Of a stretch of 64,000 nucleotides of DNA, positions 1-8,068 are shown one piece after another. Below the pieces are notes generated by a model. The model saw nothing but the letters and a program-made list of their open reading frames with translations. It made no database searches and had not been told where the DNA came from. The position numbers and the translations under genes were made by a program. Source of the DNA: DASUPK01 sp963800285 (lineage in GTDB: Bacteria > Actinomycetota > Thermoleophilia > Solirubrobacterales > 70-9); assembly GCA_963800285.1 (NCBI GenBank), contig CAWDAL010000030.1:62001-126000 (forward strand), read 5' to 3'. How positions within the stretch are numbered: the stretch's first letter is position 1; each line of letters begins with the position of its first letter.

Positions 1-1
1 C

Positions 2-244
2 GGCTATGTGACGGATGAGTTCCTGACGAGCCTGGCCCAGGCCGCCGGCCTCGACGTCGACAAGTGGAACGGATCCCGCAACTCCTCCAAGTGGGACGCC
101 GTGATCGCCAAGGGCACGACCGACGCGGAGGGCTTCGGCTTCAACGGCACACCGTCCCTGGTTGCGCAGGGGCCGAACGGCACCAAGACCGTCAACGGCT
201 TCGGCCTCTCCGAGATCCAAGCGGCGATCCAGCAGGTCAGCTAG
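2..244 (+). CDS. DsbA-family thioredoxin-fold protein, C-terminal part (cut by window start)
   Basis: Only the last ~80 residues are present; the reading frame is open from base 2, so the start lies upstream of the window. The tail has the helical insert followed by 'GFNGTPSLVAQGPNG', in which the TP is the cis-proline loop of DsbA-like thioredoxin folds, and it ends in the usual short amphipathic helix. DsbA-like proteins make or isomerise disulfides, or act as membrane-anchored thiol reductases, outside the membrane. The CxxC active site and any signal peptide are off the window, so oxidase and reductase cannot be told apart. It is 25 bases upstream of a co-directional deacetylase gene. Confidence 0.75.
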   Translation, partial: GYVTDEFLTSLAQAAGLDVDKWNGSRNSSKWDAVIAKGTTDAEGFGFNGTPSLVAQGPNGTKTVNGFGLSEIQAAIQQVS

Positions 245-269
245 ACGGCTAGGACCTAACCTTGGTCGG

Positions 270-1007
270 ATGGCCGCCAACCAAGGAGACAAACGCCGCC
301 TGCTGGTGATCACGGCGGACGACTACGGGTACTGGCCCTCGTACAACCAGGGGATCCTCGAGGCGATCGGGATGGGCGCGATCGACTCCGTCAGCGCGAT
401 GGTCGAGCGCGACTACTGCGAGGGGAAGCCACTGCTCGACACCGGGGTGGAGATCGGGCTCCACATCGAGTTCGAGGGACGCTGGGGCCCGCGCAGCGGC
501 GCCCCGGCACGAACCGCGCTCCGGGTGCAGCTCGAGCGGTTCGGCGACATCTTCGGCCGCTGGCCGGCGTTCCTGAACGGGCACCATCACTGCCACGCAC
601 GGCCCGAGCTCGCCACGCCGGTGTTCCAGATGGCCAAGCAGATCGACGTCCCCGTCCGCTCGGTGAACCCGGACCATCGCCAGTGGCTGCGCGAGCGCGG
701 CATCGACACACCCGACATCCTGATCGGCCGCACAGAGAGCAAGCAGCCCGCGCAGCCGCCGGAGCTGAGGAGCCTCGCGCCGGGCGTGACCGAGTGGGTC
801 ACCCATCCCGGGCACCCGGACAAGGAGTCGGGTTCGAGCTACGACATGGCTCGCCACGAGGACCTGGCGCTGCTCCAGAAGGTCATGGTCCGCGCCCGCT
901 TCGACGAGGCCGTCTGGGGTGATGCCCGCCGCTCCTCGATGAAGGAGGCGTTCGTCCAGGAACGCGAGGCCGTCGAGGAACCCACGGCCGACCGGCAGGC
1001 GGACTAG
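270..1007 (+). CDS. YdjC/ChbG-family carbohydrate deacetylase
   Basis: A 245-residue protein of the YdjC-like (ChbG/HpnK) family, metal-dependent enzymes that remove acetyl groups from N-acetylated sugars such as diacetylchitobiose. The signature 'ITADDYG' near residue 15 supplies the metal-binding aspartates, 'IGLHIEFEG' and 'NGHHHCHARPE' supply histidines, and 'THPGHPD' near the C-terminus is the last conserved block. ATG at 270 is chosen because the family begins just before ADDYG; upstream in-frame sequence overlaps the preceding gene and looks non-coding. Substrate is unknown. Its stop shares the bases CTAG with the stop of the convergent acyltransferase gene. Confidence 0.85.
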   Translation: MAANQGDKRRLLVITADDYGYWPSYNQGILEAIGMGAIDSVSAMVERDYCEGKPLLDTGVEIGLHIEFEGRWGPRSGAPARTALRVQLERFGDIFGRWPAFLNGHHHCHARPELATPVFQMAKQIDVPVRSVNPDHRQWLRERGIDTPDILIGRTESKQPAQPPELRSLAPGVTEWVTHPGHPDKESGSSYDMARHEDLALLQKVMVRARFDEAVWGDARRSSMKEAFVQEREAVEEPTADRQAD

Positions 1008-2485
1008 CCCGCGGTCGACTCCTCGCGGTCGCTGTGGCCGTTCTGGACCGCGTCCCCGGCCTCGACCGCCGCGCCCGGCACGAAGCGCCTGAAGATCCCA
1101 GGGCGCCCGCCCGCAGCCTCGAGCAGCTCCGCAATCGACTCCTCGAGGTCCTTGGCCAGGTCCTGGAGGTCGGGCAGCCCGTCGTAGTCGCCGATCAGGC
1201 CGAAGTTGACCTGACCGTCATAGCTCATGATCCCGATGCAGACGCCCTGGTTCTTGGCGAGCGGAACCATCGGGAAGACGCGCTCCATCCGGCGGCCCAG
1301 CAGATAGAGGGGGAACTGCGGGCCGGGGATGTTGGTGACGACGAGGTTGAAGAAGCGCTGGCGGGACTGCAGGCGCGCGGCCTGGCCGGCGATCGTGGGA
1401 GGCGCGAAGTCGGCGAGCTGCGTCAGCAGGGTGGCGCCCATCGCCTGCTTGGACTGCTTCAGGTCGCCCATCGACCGGCGGACGATCTGCATCCGCCGCA
1501 CAGGGTCCTCGCACCAGACCGGCAGCGGGGCCATCATCGTCGTCACCTGGTTGCCGAGCGTGCCGTGCTGATCCTTGGCGCGGACGCTGACCGGAACCAT
1601 GGCCCGCAGCTCGAGGCCCGCGGTGGAGTGGCCCCGCTGGCGCATGTAGCGGCCGAGCGCGCCGGCCACCGCCGCGAGGATCACGTCGTTGACGGTGCCC
1701 CCGAGCTCGTTCTTGACCTGCTTCATGTCAGCGAGCGAGGCACGGACCCAGGCGAAGCGCCGATGGGGGCCGACGTCGAAGTTGAATGGGCTCCTGGGCG
1801 CCGCGATCCCGGCCCAGGCGAACGTACCCGCCGCGACGACGGCCTCGGTCGCCTTGCGAACGGCGCGCCTCGGGCCGCGCATCACCCGGCGAATGCCGCG
1901 GATGGCCTCGCGCGGGTCGAAGGCCCGCTGAACCAGCGCCTCCGAGAGGAGCTGCGCTCGGCTCGGCTCGGGGGTGGGGACCCATCGCTCGGGCGGGCGC
2001 GGAGGGTCGAGTGGCTCCTTCTCGGCGTCGAAGAGCACGGTGGTTATGTCAACTCCCGAGACGCCGTCGACCATCGCGTGATGCGTCTTGCCGACGATCG
2101 CGAAGCGGCCTCCCTTCAGCCCCTCGATCAGCCAGAGCTCCCAGAGCGGCTTGGAGCGGTCGAGCTGCTGGGAGAAGATCCGCGCCGCCAGCACGCGCAG
2201 CTGCTGCTCGGTGCCGGGCTCCGGCAGGGAGGTATGGCGGACGTGATAGGCGAGGTTCAGGTGGGGGTCGTCGACCCACACCGGACGGCCCTGCCCGAAC
2301 GGCACGAAGCGCAGCTTCTGGCGGAAGCGGGGCACCAGATGCAGGCGCGACTCGATGTGGTCGCGGAACTCGAGGTAGGGAGGCGCCGGGCGCTCGAAGA
2401 TCGTCGTCGAGGCGACGTGCATGTGCGTCCCATCCCGCTCCAGGTGGAGGAATGAGGAATCGAGGCCGGTGAGGCGGTCGGTCAT
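1004..2485 (-). CDS. Wax ester synthase/diacylglycerol O-acyltransferase (WS/DGAT)
   Basis: A ~493-residue bacterial WS/DGAT, which uses acyl-CoA to acylate diacylglycerol or long alcohols and so makes triacylglycerol or wax esters, a storage trait common in actinobacteria. It opens with the typical 'LTGLDSSFLHLE' and carries the catalytic 'KTHHAMVDGVSG' (HHxxxDG) near residue 140, 'VNDVILAAVAGALGRY' in the middle and the late 'NIPGPQFPLYLLG' block. Several Met starts lie within 90 bases (2485, 2491, 2572); 2485 places the start directly before the conserved N-terminus, and no clear ribosome site decides it. The gene stands alone, convergent with the YdjC gene. Confidence 0.9.
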   Translation of the reverse strand: MTDRLTGLDSSFLHLERDGTHMHVASTTIFERPAPPYLEFRDHIESRLHLVPRFRQKLRFVPFGQGRPVWVDDPHLNLAYHVRHTSLPEPGTEQQLRVLAARIFSQQLDRSKPLWELWLIEGLKGGRFAIVGKTHHAMVDGVSGVDITTVLFDAEKEPLDPPRPPERWVPTPEPSRAQLLSEALVQRAFDPREAIRGIRRVMRGPRRAVRKATEAVVAAGTFAWAGIAAPRSPFNFDVGPHRRFAWVRASLADMKQVKNELGGTVNDVILAAVAGALGRYMRQRGHSTAGLELRAMVPVSVRAKDQHGTLGNQVTTMMAPLPVWCEDPVRRMQIVRRSMGDLKQSKQAMGATLLTQLADFAPPTIAGQAARLQSRQRFFNLVVTNIPGPQFPLYLLGRRMERVFPMVPLAKNQGVCIGIMSYDGQVNFGLIGDYDGLPDLQDLAKDLEESIAELLEAAGGRPGIFRRFVPGAAVEAGDAVQNGHSDREESTAG

Positions 2486-2578
2486 GGCCATGATCGTCGC
2501 ATACCAACTGTGCCGATCGTCACACAAGTTCGCAAATAGCGAACCTACCCTGCCCGGTCGATTAGTCGCCAAACAACT

Positions 2579-2765
2579 CGCCTAATCACGTCGACGGAAA
2601 TCACGTGAGCGGGGGAACCACTCGCCGGCGCCCATCGCAGCACGCCGGCCGGGGCGAATGGGGCGGTGTTCCGCCCTTAGCGGTACTGAGACGCGAGGGT
2701 GCTCCGCAAGGAGCAACCAGTTTCACAAAGCGTCGCCGCGAGCCCGTCAGCTAACCCCGTAGGCG
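2579..2765 (+). promoter_or_regulatory. c-di-AMP riboswitch (ydaO-yuaA type)
   Basis: The leader of the RlpA-like gene matches the ydaO-type consensus. Visible are 'GGGGGAACCA' (about 2611-2620), 'GGGGCGAATGGGG' (about 2652-2664), and the very characteristic 3' block 'CCCGTCAGCTAACCCCGTAGG' region at 2743-2763. The closing P1 helix is seen directly: CGCCTA at 2579-2584 pairs with TAGGCG at 2760-2765. In actinobacteria this class senses cyclic di-AMP and usually turns off cell-wall hydrolase genes when ligand is bound. The RlpA-like start codon lies 25 bases after P1. No separate terminator hairpin is obvious, so the switching mechanism is open. Confidence 0.9.
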
Positions 2766-2790
2766 GCAGAGAGAGGCAGGTGGATTTACT

Positions 2791-3456
2791 TTGCGTCGCT
2801 TCCGTTGGAAGCGGAGGCGGGCTGCGCTAGCGCTGCTGCCCGCCCTGGCAATGATGATCACAGCAGGCATCGCGGGCGCTTCGGCCGCCGTTCCGGGCAC
2901 CGGAACCGCGCCGGAAGCGACCGCGTCGGGCAGCCCCGCCACCGGGATCAGCCTGAATGGCCACCGGAACGTGAGGGCGCACCACACCGTCAAGTTCCGC
3001 GGCCGCGTCACTCCGGGTGGCAGACGGGCGGTCGTCGTCCGGGTCGGTGGACGGAGGCTCCATACGCACACCCGGCCCGATGGCACCTACCGGGTGCGCT
3101 GGCACGCACGGGGCTCCGGCACGTACCGGGTCCGCGCGGCGGTCGCCAACACGACCGTGCGCTCGCACCGGATGAAGGTGTACGCCTTCCGCCCGGCCGA
3201 GGCCTCGTACTACGGTCCCGGCCTCTATGGGGGCGGCCTGGCCTGCGGCGGCACGCTGAGCGCCGGGAAGCTGGGCGTCGCGAACAAGACGCTCCCCTGC
3301 GGCTCCAAGGTCACGCTCCGCTATCACGGCAAGACGCTCACCGTCCCCGTGATCGACAGGGGCCCATACGCGGGGAACCGCGAGTACGACCTGACGGCGG
3401 CCACGAAGGCGAAGCTCGGCTTCCCCTCCACGGGGACCGTGCTCACCACGCGCTAG
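2791..3456 (+). CDS. RlpA-like double-psi beta-barrel cell-wall protein
   Basis: A 221-residue secreted protein. The start is TTG at 2791, preceded by an AGGTGG ribosome site; the first ~35 residues are a basic plus hydrophobic signal peptide ending near 'GASAAVPG'. Residues ~50-125 form an Ig-like/beta-sandwich segment ('VKFRGRVTPGG', 'YRVRAAV'). Residues ~135-221 are an RlpA-like double-psi beta-barrel with 'ASYYGPGLYGGGLACG', 'LPCGSKVTLRY' and the conserved acidic 'VPVIDRGPY'. RlpA proteins cleave glycan strands lacking stem peptides; related domains occur with resuscitation factors. Control by a c-di-AMP riboswitch supports a wall-remodelling role. Lytic activity itself is inferred. Confidence 0.85.
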   Translation: MRRFRWKRRRAALALLPALAMMITAGIAGASAAVPGTGTAPEATASGSPATGISLNGHRNVRAHHTVKFRGRVTPGGRRAVVVRVGGRRLHTHTRPDGTYRVRWHARGSGTYRVRAAVANTTVRSHRMKVYAFRPAEASYYGPGLYGGGLACGGTLSAGKLGVANKTLPCGSKVTLRYHGKTLTVPVIDRGPYAGNREYDLTAATKAKLGFPSTGTVLTTR

Positions 3457-3480
3457 TGGATGCGTGGGTGCTCTGGGGCG

Positions 3481-4542
3481 TCAGCCGAAGAGCAACCCGT
3501 TCGATGTTGGCCGGCCGGGCTGGTGGCGGACCTCTTCCTCCGCCAGCCCGGCCAGGCCGACTCCCACCAGCCTCACGGGCAGCTGGGGGTCGAACCGGTC
3601 CAGCAGATCGCGGGCGGTCGCGACGACCTGTTCCGGGTCGCACGTGTGGGCGGGCAGGGTTCGCGACCGCGTGTAGGTCTTGAACGGCTGCAGGCGGATC
3701 TTCAGCGTCACCGTCCGCCCGCGGCGGTGGTTGGAGGCGAGGCTCTCGCAGACCGAGCGGGCCAGGCGCTCGACCGTGTCATGCAGGTAGTCCCGGTCAG
3801 TGACGTCTGCGGGGAAGGTGGTCTCGCGGCTCTCGGACTTGCGGACTCGGTCCTCGTTCAGCCTCGTGGCTCCGATCCCGTTAGCGCGGGCCTGCAGACC
3901 GCGACCGTGGTTCGGGCCGAAAGCGCGCTCGAGCGCCAGCTCGTCGGCCGCGGCCAGCTGCGCAACGGTCTCAACGCCGATCGCTCGAAGGCCCTCGAAC
4001 GTCTTTGGGCCCACCCCGGGCAGCAGCGACGCCGGCCGCCCGCCGACGGTCTCGAGCCAGTTCTCGTGGTCGAGCAGCGCGAACCCATCCGGCTTGTCGA
4101 GGTCCGAGGCGATCTTCGCCATCAGCTTGTTGGGCGCCAGCCCGATCGAGCACACGAGATGGGTGACCTCCCTGATGCGCCGCTTGATCTCGTTGGCGCG
4201 CGACTGGGGGACGGGGGACGCGGCGAGATCGACGTATGCCTCGTCGAGGCCGACGACCTCCACCTCGTCGCTGAACTCCCGCAGCGTCTCCATCACCTTC
4301 ACCGAGCCGCGCTTGTAGAGCTGCATGTCGACGGGAAGCACGGTGAGCTGGGGGCAGCGACGGCGCGCGGTGACCATCGGCAGGGCGGAATGGACCCCGT
4401 ACTTCCGCGCCTCGTAGGACGCGGTCGTGACCACGCCCCGAGGGCCGTCATAGGCGACCACCACAGGCTTCCCGCGCAGCTCGGGATGGCGCAGCATCTC
4501 GATCGAGACGTAGAAGGAGTCCATGTCGACGTGGGCGATCAC
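3481..4542 (-). CDS. dinB: DNA polymerase IV (Y family)
   Basis: A 353-residue translesion polymerase, the normal length for DinB. The palm starts at once with 'AHVDMDSFYVSIEMLRHPEL' (metal aspartate and steric-gate region), followed by 'VVTTASYEARKYGV' and the second catalytic block 'VVGLDEAYVDL' near residue 100. Helix-hairpin-helix residues 'LLPGVGPKTFEGLRAIGV' and the little-finger domain follow. The last residues 'NGLLFG' resemble a beta-clamp-binding peptide. Start is GTG at 4542, directly before the conserved N-terminus. No LexA-like box is visible in the short upstream region. It is convergent with the RlpA-like gene. Confidence 0.93.
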   Translation of the reverse strand: MIAHVDMDSFYVSIEMLRHPELRGKPVVVAYDGPRGVVTTASYEARKYGVHSALPMVTARRRCPQLTVLPVDMQLYKRGSVKVMETLREFSDEVEVVGLDEAYVDLAASPVPQSRANEIKRRIREVTHLVCSIGLAPNKLMAKIASDLDKPDGFALLDHENWLETVGGRPASLLPGVGPKTFEGLRAIGVETVAQLAAADELALERAFGPNHGRGLQARANGIGATRLNEDRVRKSESRETTFPADVTDRDYLHDTVERLARSVCESLASNHRRGRTVTLKIRLQPFKTYTRSRTLPAHTCDPEQVVATARDLLDRFDPQLPVRLVGVGLAGLAEEEVRHQPGRPTSNGLLFG

Positions 4543-4599
4543 CTGCGGTCGGCCGAGATTACGCCCGGTCGGTGACGGAGGGCGCTATTTTGGGAAGCG

Positions 4600-4896
4600 G
4601 TGACGAACGCCGAGGCAAAGAATCTCGAGGCGATCTCACGGGCGATCGACCAGCACAACTCGAACTGCCCGTTCCCGGCCAGCGAGGTGCGGATGAACCC
4701 GTTCGAGGTCGAGCGCTTGGGATGGGACGAGATCCGCGGCCTGCCGATCGTCGCCGATCCCGAGCTCGGCACCGGCGCCTTCCGCATCATCTGCTCGCGC
4801 GACCAGGAGGGCGAGGGCATCGAGGAGGCCGAGGCTCTGGGGATCCCCATCGAGGTCGCCGTCCCGAGCGGTCCGATGGAGAAGCCGCCCGCATAG
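4600..4896 (+). CDS. Conserved hypothetical protein, 98 aa
   Basis: A short soluble protein with normal codon use, divergent from dinB (57 bases apart) and convergent with the thioredoxin-TPR gene. The N-terminal half is helical and hydrophilic with a 'CPFPASEVRMNPFEVERLG' stretch, then a strand-rich segment 'GLPIVADPELGTGAFRIICS' and an acidic end. The order 'MNP.E.ERLGW..I.GLPI..DP.L..G.FRI.C' looks like a compact alpha/beta fold, but I do not recognise a named family. The GTG at 4600 follows a GGGAAG sequence. The function is unknown. Confidence 0.65.
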   Translation: MTNAEAKNLEAISRAIDQHNSNCPFPASEVRMNPFEVERLGWDEIRGLPIVADPELGTGAFRIICSRDQEGEGIEEAEALGIPIEVAVPSGPMEKPPA

Positions 4897-4908
4897 GCGC
4901 GAGCGGAC

Positions 4909-5667
4909 CTAGTTGAGCGCGGCCGCCAGCCGGCGACGGTGCTCCCGCGCGAGCGGGTGGTCCGCGCCCAGCTCGGTGAAGATCGCCACCATCACGCGGC
5001 GCAGGCGATCCTTGCGCTCCGGATCCTGCTCGGCGGCGAGGATCTCCTGGAGCTTCTCCAGCGCCTCGTCGGGCCTGCCGGCATCCCACGCTTCGGACGC
5101 CGCCAGGAGCTCGTCGGGGCCCGCCCCGTTCTCCGTGCCCGAGAGCTCGATGCGGGCCATCAGCCCGTCCGCGACGAAGTCGTTGGGGAAGGGGCGGAGG
5201 AGCTCCAGCGCCTCGTCGCTCTCGCCTCGCTCGAGCAGCAGACGCGCCAAGCCAACCGCCGAAGGAGCGTGACGCGGGTCGAGCTCGAGCGCCTTGCGGA
5301 GGGACTCCTCGTCGCCGGACTCGGCCAGGCGGTCCGCCTTCGAGGGCACGAACTGGTTGAGGAAGGCCTCGATCTGCGCGGGGGGCACGGCGCCGACGAA
5401 CTCCGCCACGACCTTGCCGTCCTTGAACGCCTTCACGGCGGGAATGCTCTGGATGCCGAACTCGCGGGCGATGCCCTGGTTGGCGTCGGTGTCGAGCTTG
5501 GCGAGCTCGACGTCGCCGTCGCGCTTGCGCACGGCGTCCTCCAGCGCGGGGCCCAGCGTCCGGCAAGGCCCGCACCACTCGGCCCAGAAGTCGACCACCA
5601 CGGGGACCTGCTTGGAGCGCTCGATGACCTTGGCCTCGAACTCCTGCTCTGAGACGTCGCTGATCAC
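4909..5667 (-). CDS. Thioredoxin-TPR fusion, CnoX/YbbN-like
   Basis: A 252-residue cytoplasmic protein. Residues ~1-105 are a thioredoxin domain with 'VVDFWAEWCGPCRTLGP' (intact CGPC) and 'FGIQSIPAVKAFKDG' (cis-Pro). The rest is tetratricopeptide-like: 'ALELDPRHAPSAVGLARLLLERGE' and a second all-helical repeat block. This arrangement matches CnoX/YbbN, a holdase and redox protector that works with chaperones; YbbN of E. coli has lost the CxxC, whereas here it is intact, so redox activity is expected. GTG at 5667 overlaps the hydrolase stop as GTGA, which supports this start and translational coupling as the third gene of an operon. Confidence 0.85.
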   Translation of the reverse strand: MISDVSEQEFEAKVIERSKQVPVVVDFWAEWCGPCRTLGPALEDAVRKRDGDVELAKLDTDANQGIAREFGIQSIPAVKAFKDGKVVAEFVGAVPPAQIEAFLNQFVPSKADRLAESGDEESLRKALELDPRHAPSAVGLARLLLERGESDEALELLRPFPNDFVADGLMARIELSGTENGAGPDELLAASEAWDAGRPDEALEKLQEILAAEQDPERKDRLRRVMVAIFTELGADHPLAREHRRRLAAALN

Positions 5668-6620
5668 GTCTCTGAGCTTAGAGCGACCGGCTCCCGGGCC
5701 TCGACCGCGCCGAGGTGGCGGCGAAGGAAGTGGAGCTGGTCGGCGATCGAGCGGTCGCGCCACTCGCCGACGTAGATGTCGAAGTGCTGACAGGGGTGGT
5801 CGCGGACCTCGACGTGGCCCTTGGCGCGCCAGGCGGCGGCACGGGCCGCCGCGGATGGGGCGACGGAATCGCGATCGGCGATCACGACGAGGATCGGGCA
5901 CCCGACCTCGTCCATCCGGCCGATCGCCCTGTTGGTCCACTCGGCGAACGCAGCCCGCCCGGTCACCTCATTGCGCCACGAGGGGCCGGCGATCGCCTTC
6001 ATGCCCGGCTCGGACTCCTCGGTGCTCATGCCCGCGAGCTCACCGGGGCGGCCGACGGTGGGAATCATCAGGGGCTCCTGCCCGCGCAGCATCCGAATCG
6101 CGTCGCGAACCCCGAGCATCGTCAGGCGCAGCTGCTGAGAAATGCCCGCGTACCGGCCGAGATGCCGAAGGGTCGCGGCGCCGTCGACGTCGGGGGTCTG
6201 CGAGATCAGTGCCGCGATTCGCGGGTCCTCGGAGGCGACGTAGACGACGTGGCCGCCGGACCAGGACGTCCCCCAGAGGACGATCCGGTCGGGATCGACG
6301 CCGTCCAGACCGCGCGCGAACTCGACCGCGGCCTTGTAGTCCTCGCGGTGTCGCGATGGCCAGGCGAACTGGCGCGGCTCACCCGTCGATTCGCCGAAGC
6401 ACCGGTAGTCGAAGAGCAGGACGTCCAGACCGGCCTCCGCGAAGGCCTCGCCGAAGGGGAGGAGGCCCGAGTCCATCGTCCCGCCGAACCCATGGGCCAT
6501 CACCGCGCAGGGGCGACCACGTGGCCCGGCGAACGCGTCGCCCTCGCCGGTCAGGTGCCAGCCGGCGCAGGTCTCCCCGTGGCTCGGGAAGGAGACGTTC
6601 GTGCGCTCAGGCCCTGCCAT
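5664..6620 (-). CDS. Alpha/beta hydrolase
   Basis: A 318-residue alpha/beta-hydrolase. The oxyanion region is 'VMAHGFGGTMDSGLLPFGEAF', the nucleophile elbow is 'WGTSWSGGH' (GxSxG), and the late histidine is probably in 'DHPCQHFDIY'; 'VIADRDSVAP' would place the acid. It resembles dienelactone-hydrolase or Xaa-Pro-peptidase type serine hydrolases; the substrate is not predictable. ATG at 6620 shares one base with the stop of the upstream monooxygenase (TGATG), and its own stop overlaps the thioredoxin gene start. The coupling suggests the hydrolase acts on a product or relative of the monooxygenase substrate, which is inference. Confidence 0.85.
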   Translation of the reverse strand: MAGPERTNVSFPSHGETCAGWHLTGEGDAFAGPRGRPCAVMAHGFGGTMDSGLLPFGEAFAEAGLDVLLFDYRCFGESTGEPRQFAWPSRHREDYKAAVEFARGLDGVDPDRIVLWGTSWSGGHVVYVASEDPRIAALISQTPDVDGAATLRHLGRYAGISQQLRLTMLGVRDAIRMLRGQEPLMIPTVGRPGELAGMSTEESEPGMKAIAGPSWRNEVTGRAAFAEWTNRAIGRMDEVGCPILVVIADRDSVAPSAAARAAAWRAKGHVEVRDHPCQHFDIYVGEWRDRSIADQLHFLRRHLGAVEAREPVALSSET

Positions 6621-8026
6621 CAAACGGGTTGCTCCTCGGCTTCGCCTCGGAGCGCCCCCGCGCTGTCGGCCGTCAGGACGCGGCCGGCGAGCTTCGGCGC
6701 CAGCCCCTGCTCGGCGCGCCTGCTACCGGCTTGGATCTCCCGCGTCCAGATGTCGTGCTCGTACGTGTACCACTCGATCTGCATCGTGTGCCGGGGCCGG
6801 TCCGTGTAGTCGCCGGCGTGGATCTGCTGGTCGCGGCGGATCGTCTCCTCCATCTCGGAGACGGGCGGCAGCGCGTAGTCGCCGCCGGCGTAGCGGGCGA
6901 CCAGCTTGGACTGGAGCTCGCAGAAGGGGAAGAGCGTCGGGATCGTCTGGGCGAAGCCGACGAAGGCGAGATCGTCGATCCCCGGCTTGAAGATCCGCTT
7001 GTAGAGCGGGAAGCGGTTCTCCGGCGCCGACAGGAACTCCTCGTCGAAGAAGGGGAAGGTGATCTTGTAGCCCGTGGCGTAGACGATCGCGTCGATCTCC
7101 TCAACCGAGCCGTCCTCGAAGACGACGCTGCGCCCGTCGAGCCTCTGGACGTTGGGCTTCGCGACCGCGTCGCCCGAGCCGAGCCGCAGGAGCAGCTCGC
7201 TGGAGACGGTCGGGTGCGCCTCGAGGAAGTTGTGGTTGGGGTGGGGGAGGCCGAAGTCCTCCATCCGGCCGGAGGCGAGTCGCGGCAGGATCCGCGCCAT
7301 CCGCCGCTGCAGCTTCAGCGGCAGGCGCGGGTTGATCTTCACCATCGTGTCCATCGGGCGGCCCAGGATGTACTTGGGCATCACCCATGCGCCGCTGCGG
7401 GTCGAGAGGAACACCTTTTCGGCGACTCCCTTGCGTGAGAGCTCCGAGACGATGTCGACGGCGCTGTTGCCGATCCCCACGACCAGGACGCGCTTGCCCA
7501 TCAGGTCGAGCGGCTCCTCCGGTCCGATGTAGTGGTGGGAGTGGATCGTCTCCCCGTCGAAGGACCCCGGGAAGTTCGGATAACGCGGGTCCCAGTGGTG
7601 GCCGTTGCCGACCACGAGGAAGTCGAACTCCTCGCTCGATCCGTCGCCCAGGGTGATCTCCCAGCCGCCGCTGGCCTTGCGCTCGGCGTGCTCGACCGGA
7701 GTCTCGAAGCGGATTCGGTCGCGCAGCGAGAAGGCGTCGACGTAGCGCTGGAGGTATTCGAAGATCTGGCTGTGGTGGGGGTAGTCCGGGTACTCGTCAG
7801 GGCCCATCGGCATGTCGCGGAAGGAGACGCCGTCCCGTGAGGTGTCGATGTGGAGCGACTGGTACGCCGAGGAGCGGCCGTTCGGGTTGCCGAAATACCA
7901 GTTGCCGCCGATGTCGTCCGAGGCCTCGAAGCACGTGTAGGGGAGACCCCAGTCGGAGAAGGCCTTGCCCGTCGTCAGGCCGCTGATGCCGGCGCCGATC
8001 ACGCAGGTTGTTGGCTTCGCGGCCAT
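6620..8026 (-). CDS. Flavin-containing monooxygenase (FMO/BVMO-like)
   Basis: A 468-residue class B flavoprotein monooxygenase using FAD and NADPH to oxygenate soft nucleophiles or ketones. Motifs in order: FAD dinucleotide fold 'VIGAGISGLTTG' at residues ~9-20, 'GGNWYFGN', the FMO fingerprint 'FDGETIHSHHY' (FxGxxxHxxxY) near residue 155, the NADPH fold 'VVGIGNSAVD' near residue 180, and 'YATGYK' near residue 325. The absence of the extended BVMO fingerprint favours an FMO-type enzyme, but the substrate is open. First gene of a coupled three-gene operon with the hydrolase and thioredoxin-TPR genes. Confidence 0.92.
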   Translation of the reverse strand: MAAKPTTCVIGAGISGLTTGKAFSDWGLPYTCFEASDDIGGNWYFGNPNGRSSAYQSLHIDTSRDGVSFRDMPMGPDEYPDYPHHSQIFEYLQRYVDAFSLRDRIRFETPVEHAERKASGGWEITLGDGSSEEFDFLVVGNGHHWDPRYPNFPGSFDGETIHSHHYIGPEEPLDLMGKRVLVVGIGNSAVDIVSELSRKGVAEKVFLSTRSGAWVMPKYILGRPMDTMVKINPRLPLKLQRRMARILPRLASGRMEDFGLPHPNHNFLEAHPTVSSELLLRLGSGDAVAKPNVQRLDGRSVVFEDGSVEEIDAIVYATGYKITFPFFDEEFLSAPENRFPLYKRIFKPGIDDLAFVGFAQTIPTLFPFCELQSKLVARYAGGDYALPPVSEMEETIRRDQQIHAGDYTDRPRHTMQIEWYTYEHDIWTREIQAGSRRAEQGLAPKLAGRVLTADSAGALRGEAEEQPV

Positions 8027-8068
8027 CGAGGCCCGAAGGAGTCTAGGGAACTGGCTGGCTGGCCAGTC

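Noticed and set aside
1034..2455. Long plus-strand open frame over the WS/DGAT gene
   Set aside because: High-GC antisense shadow; the translation is Arg/Glu/His-rich without any family motif, and the real gene is on the minus strand.
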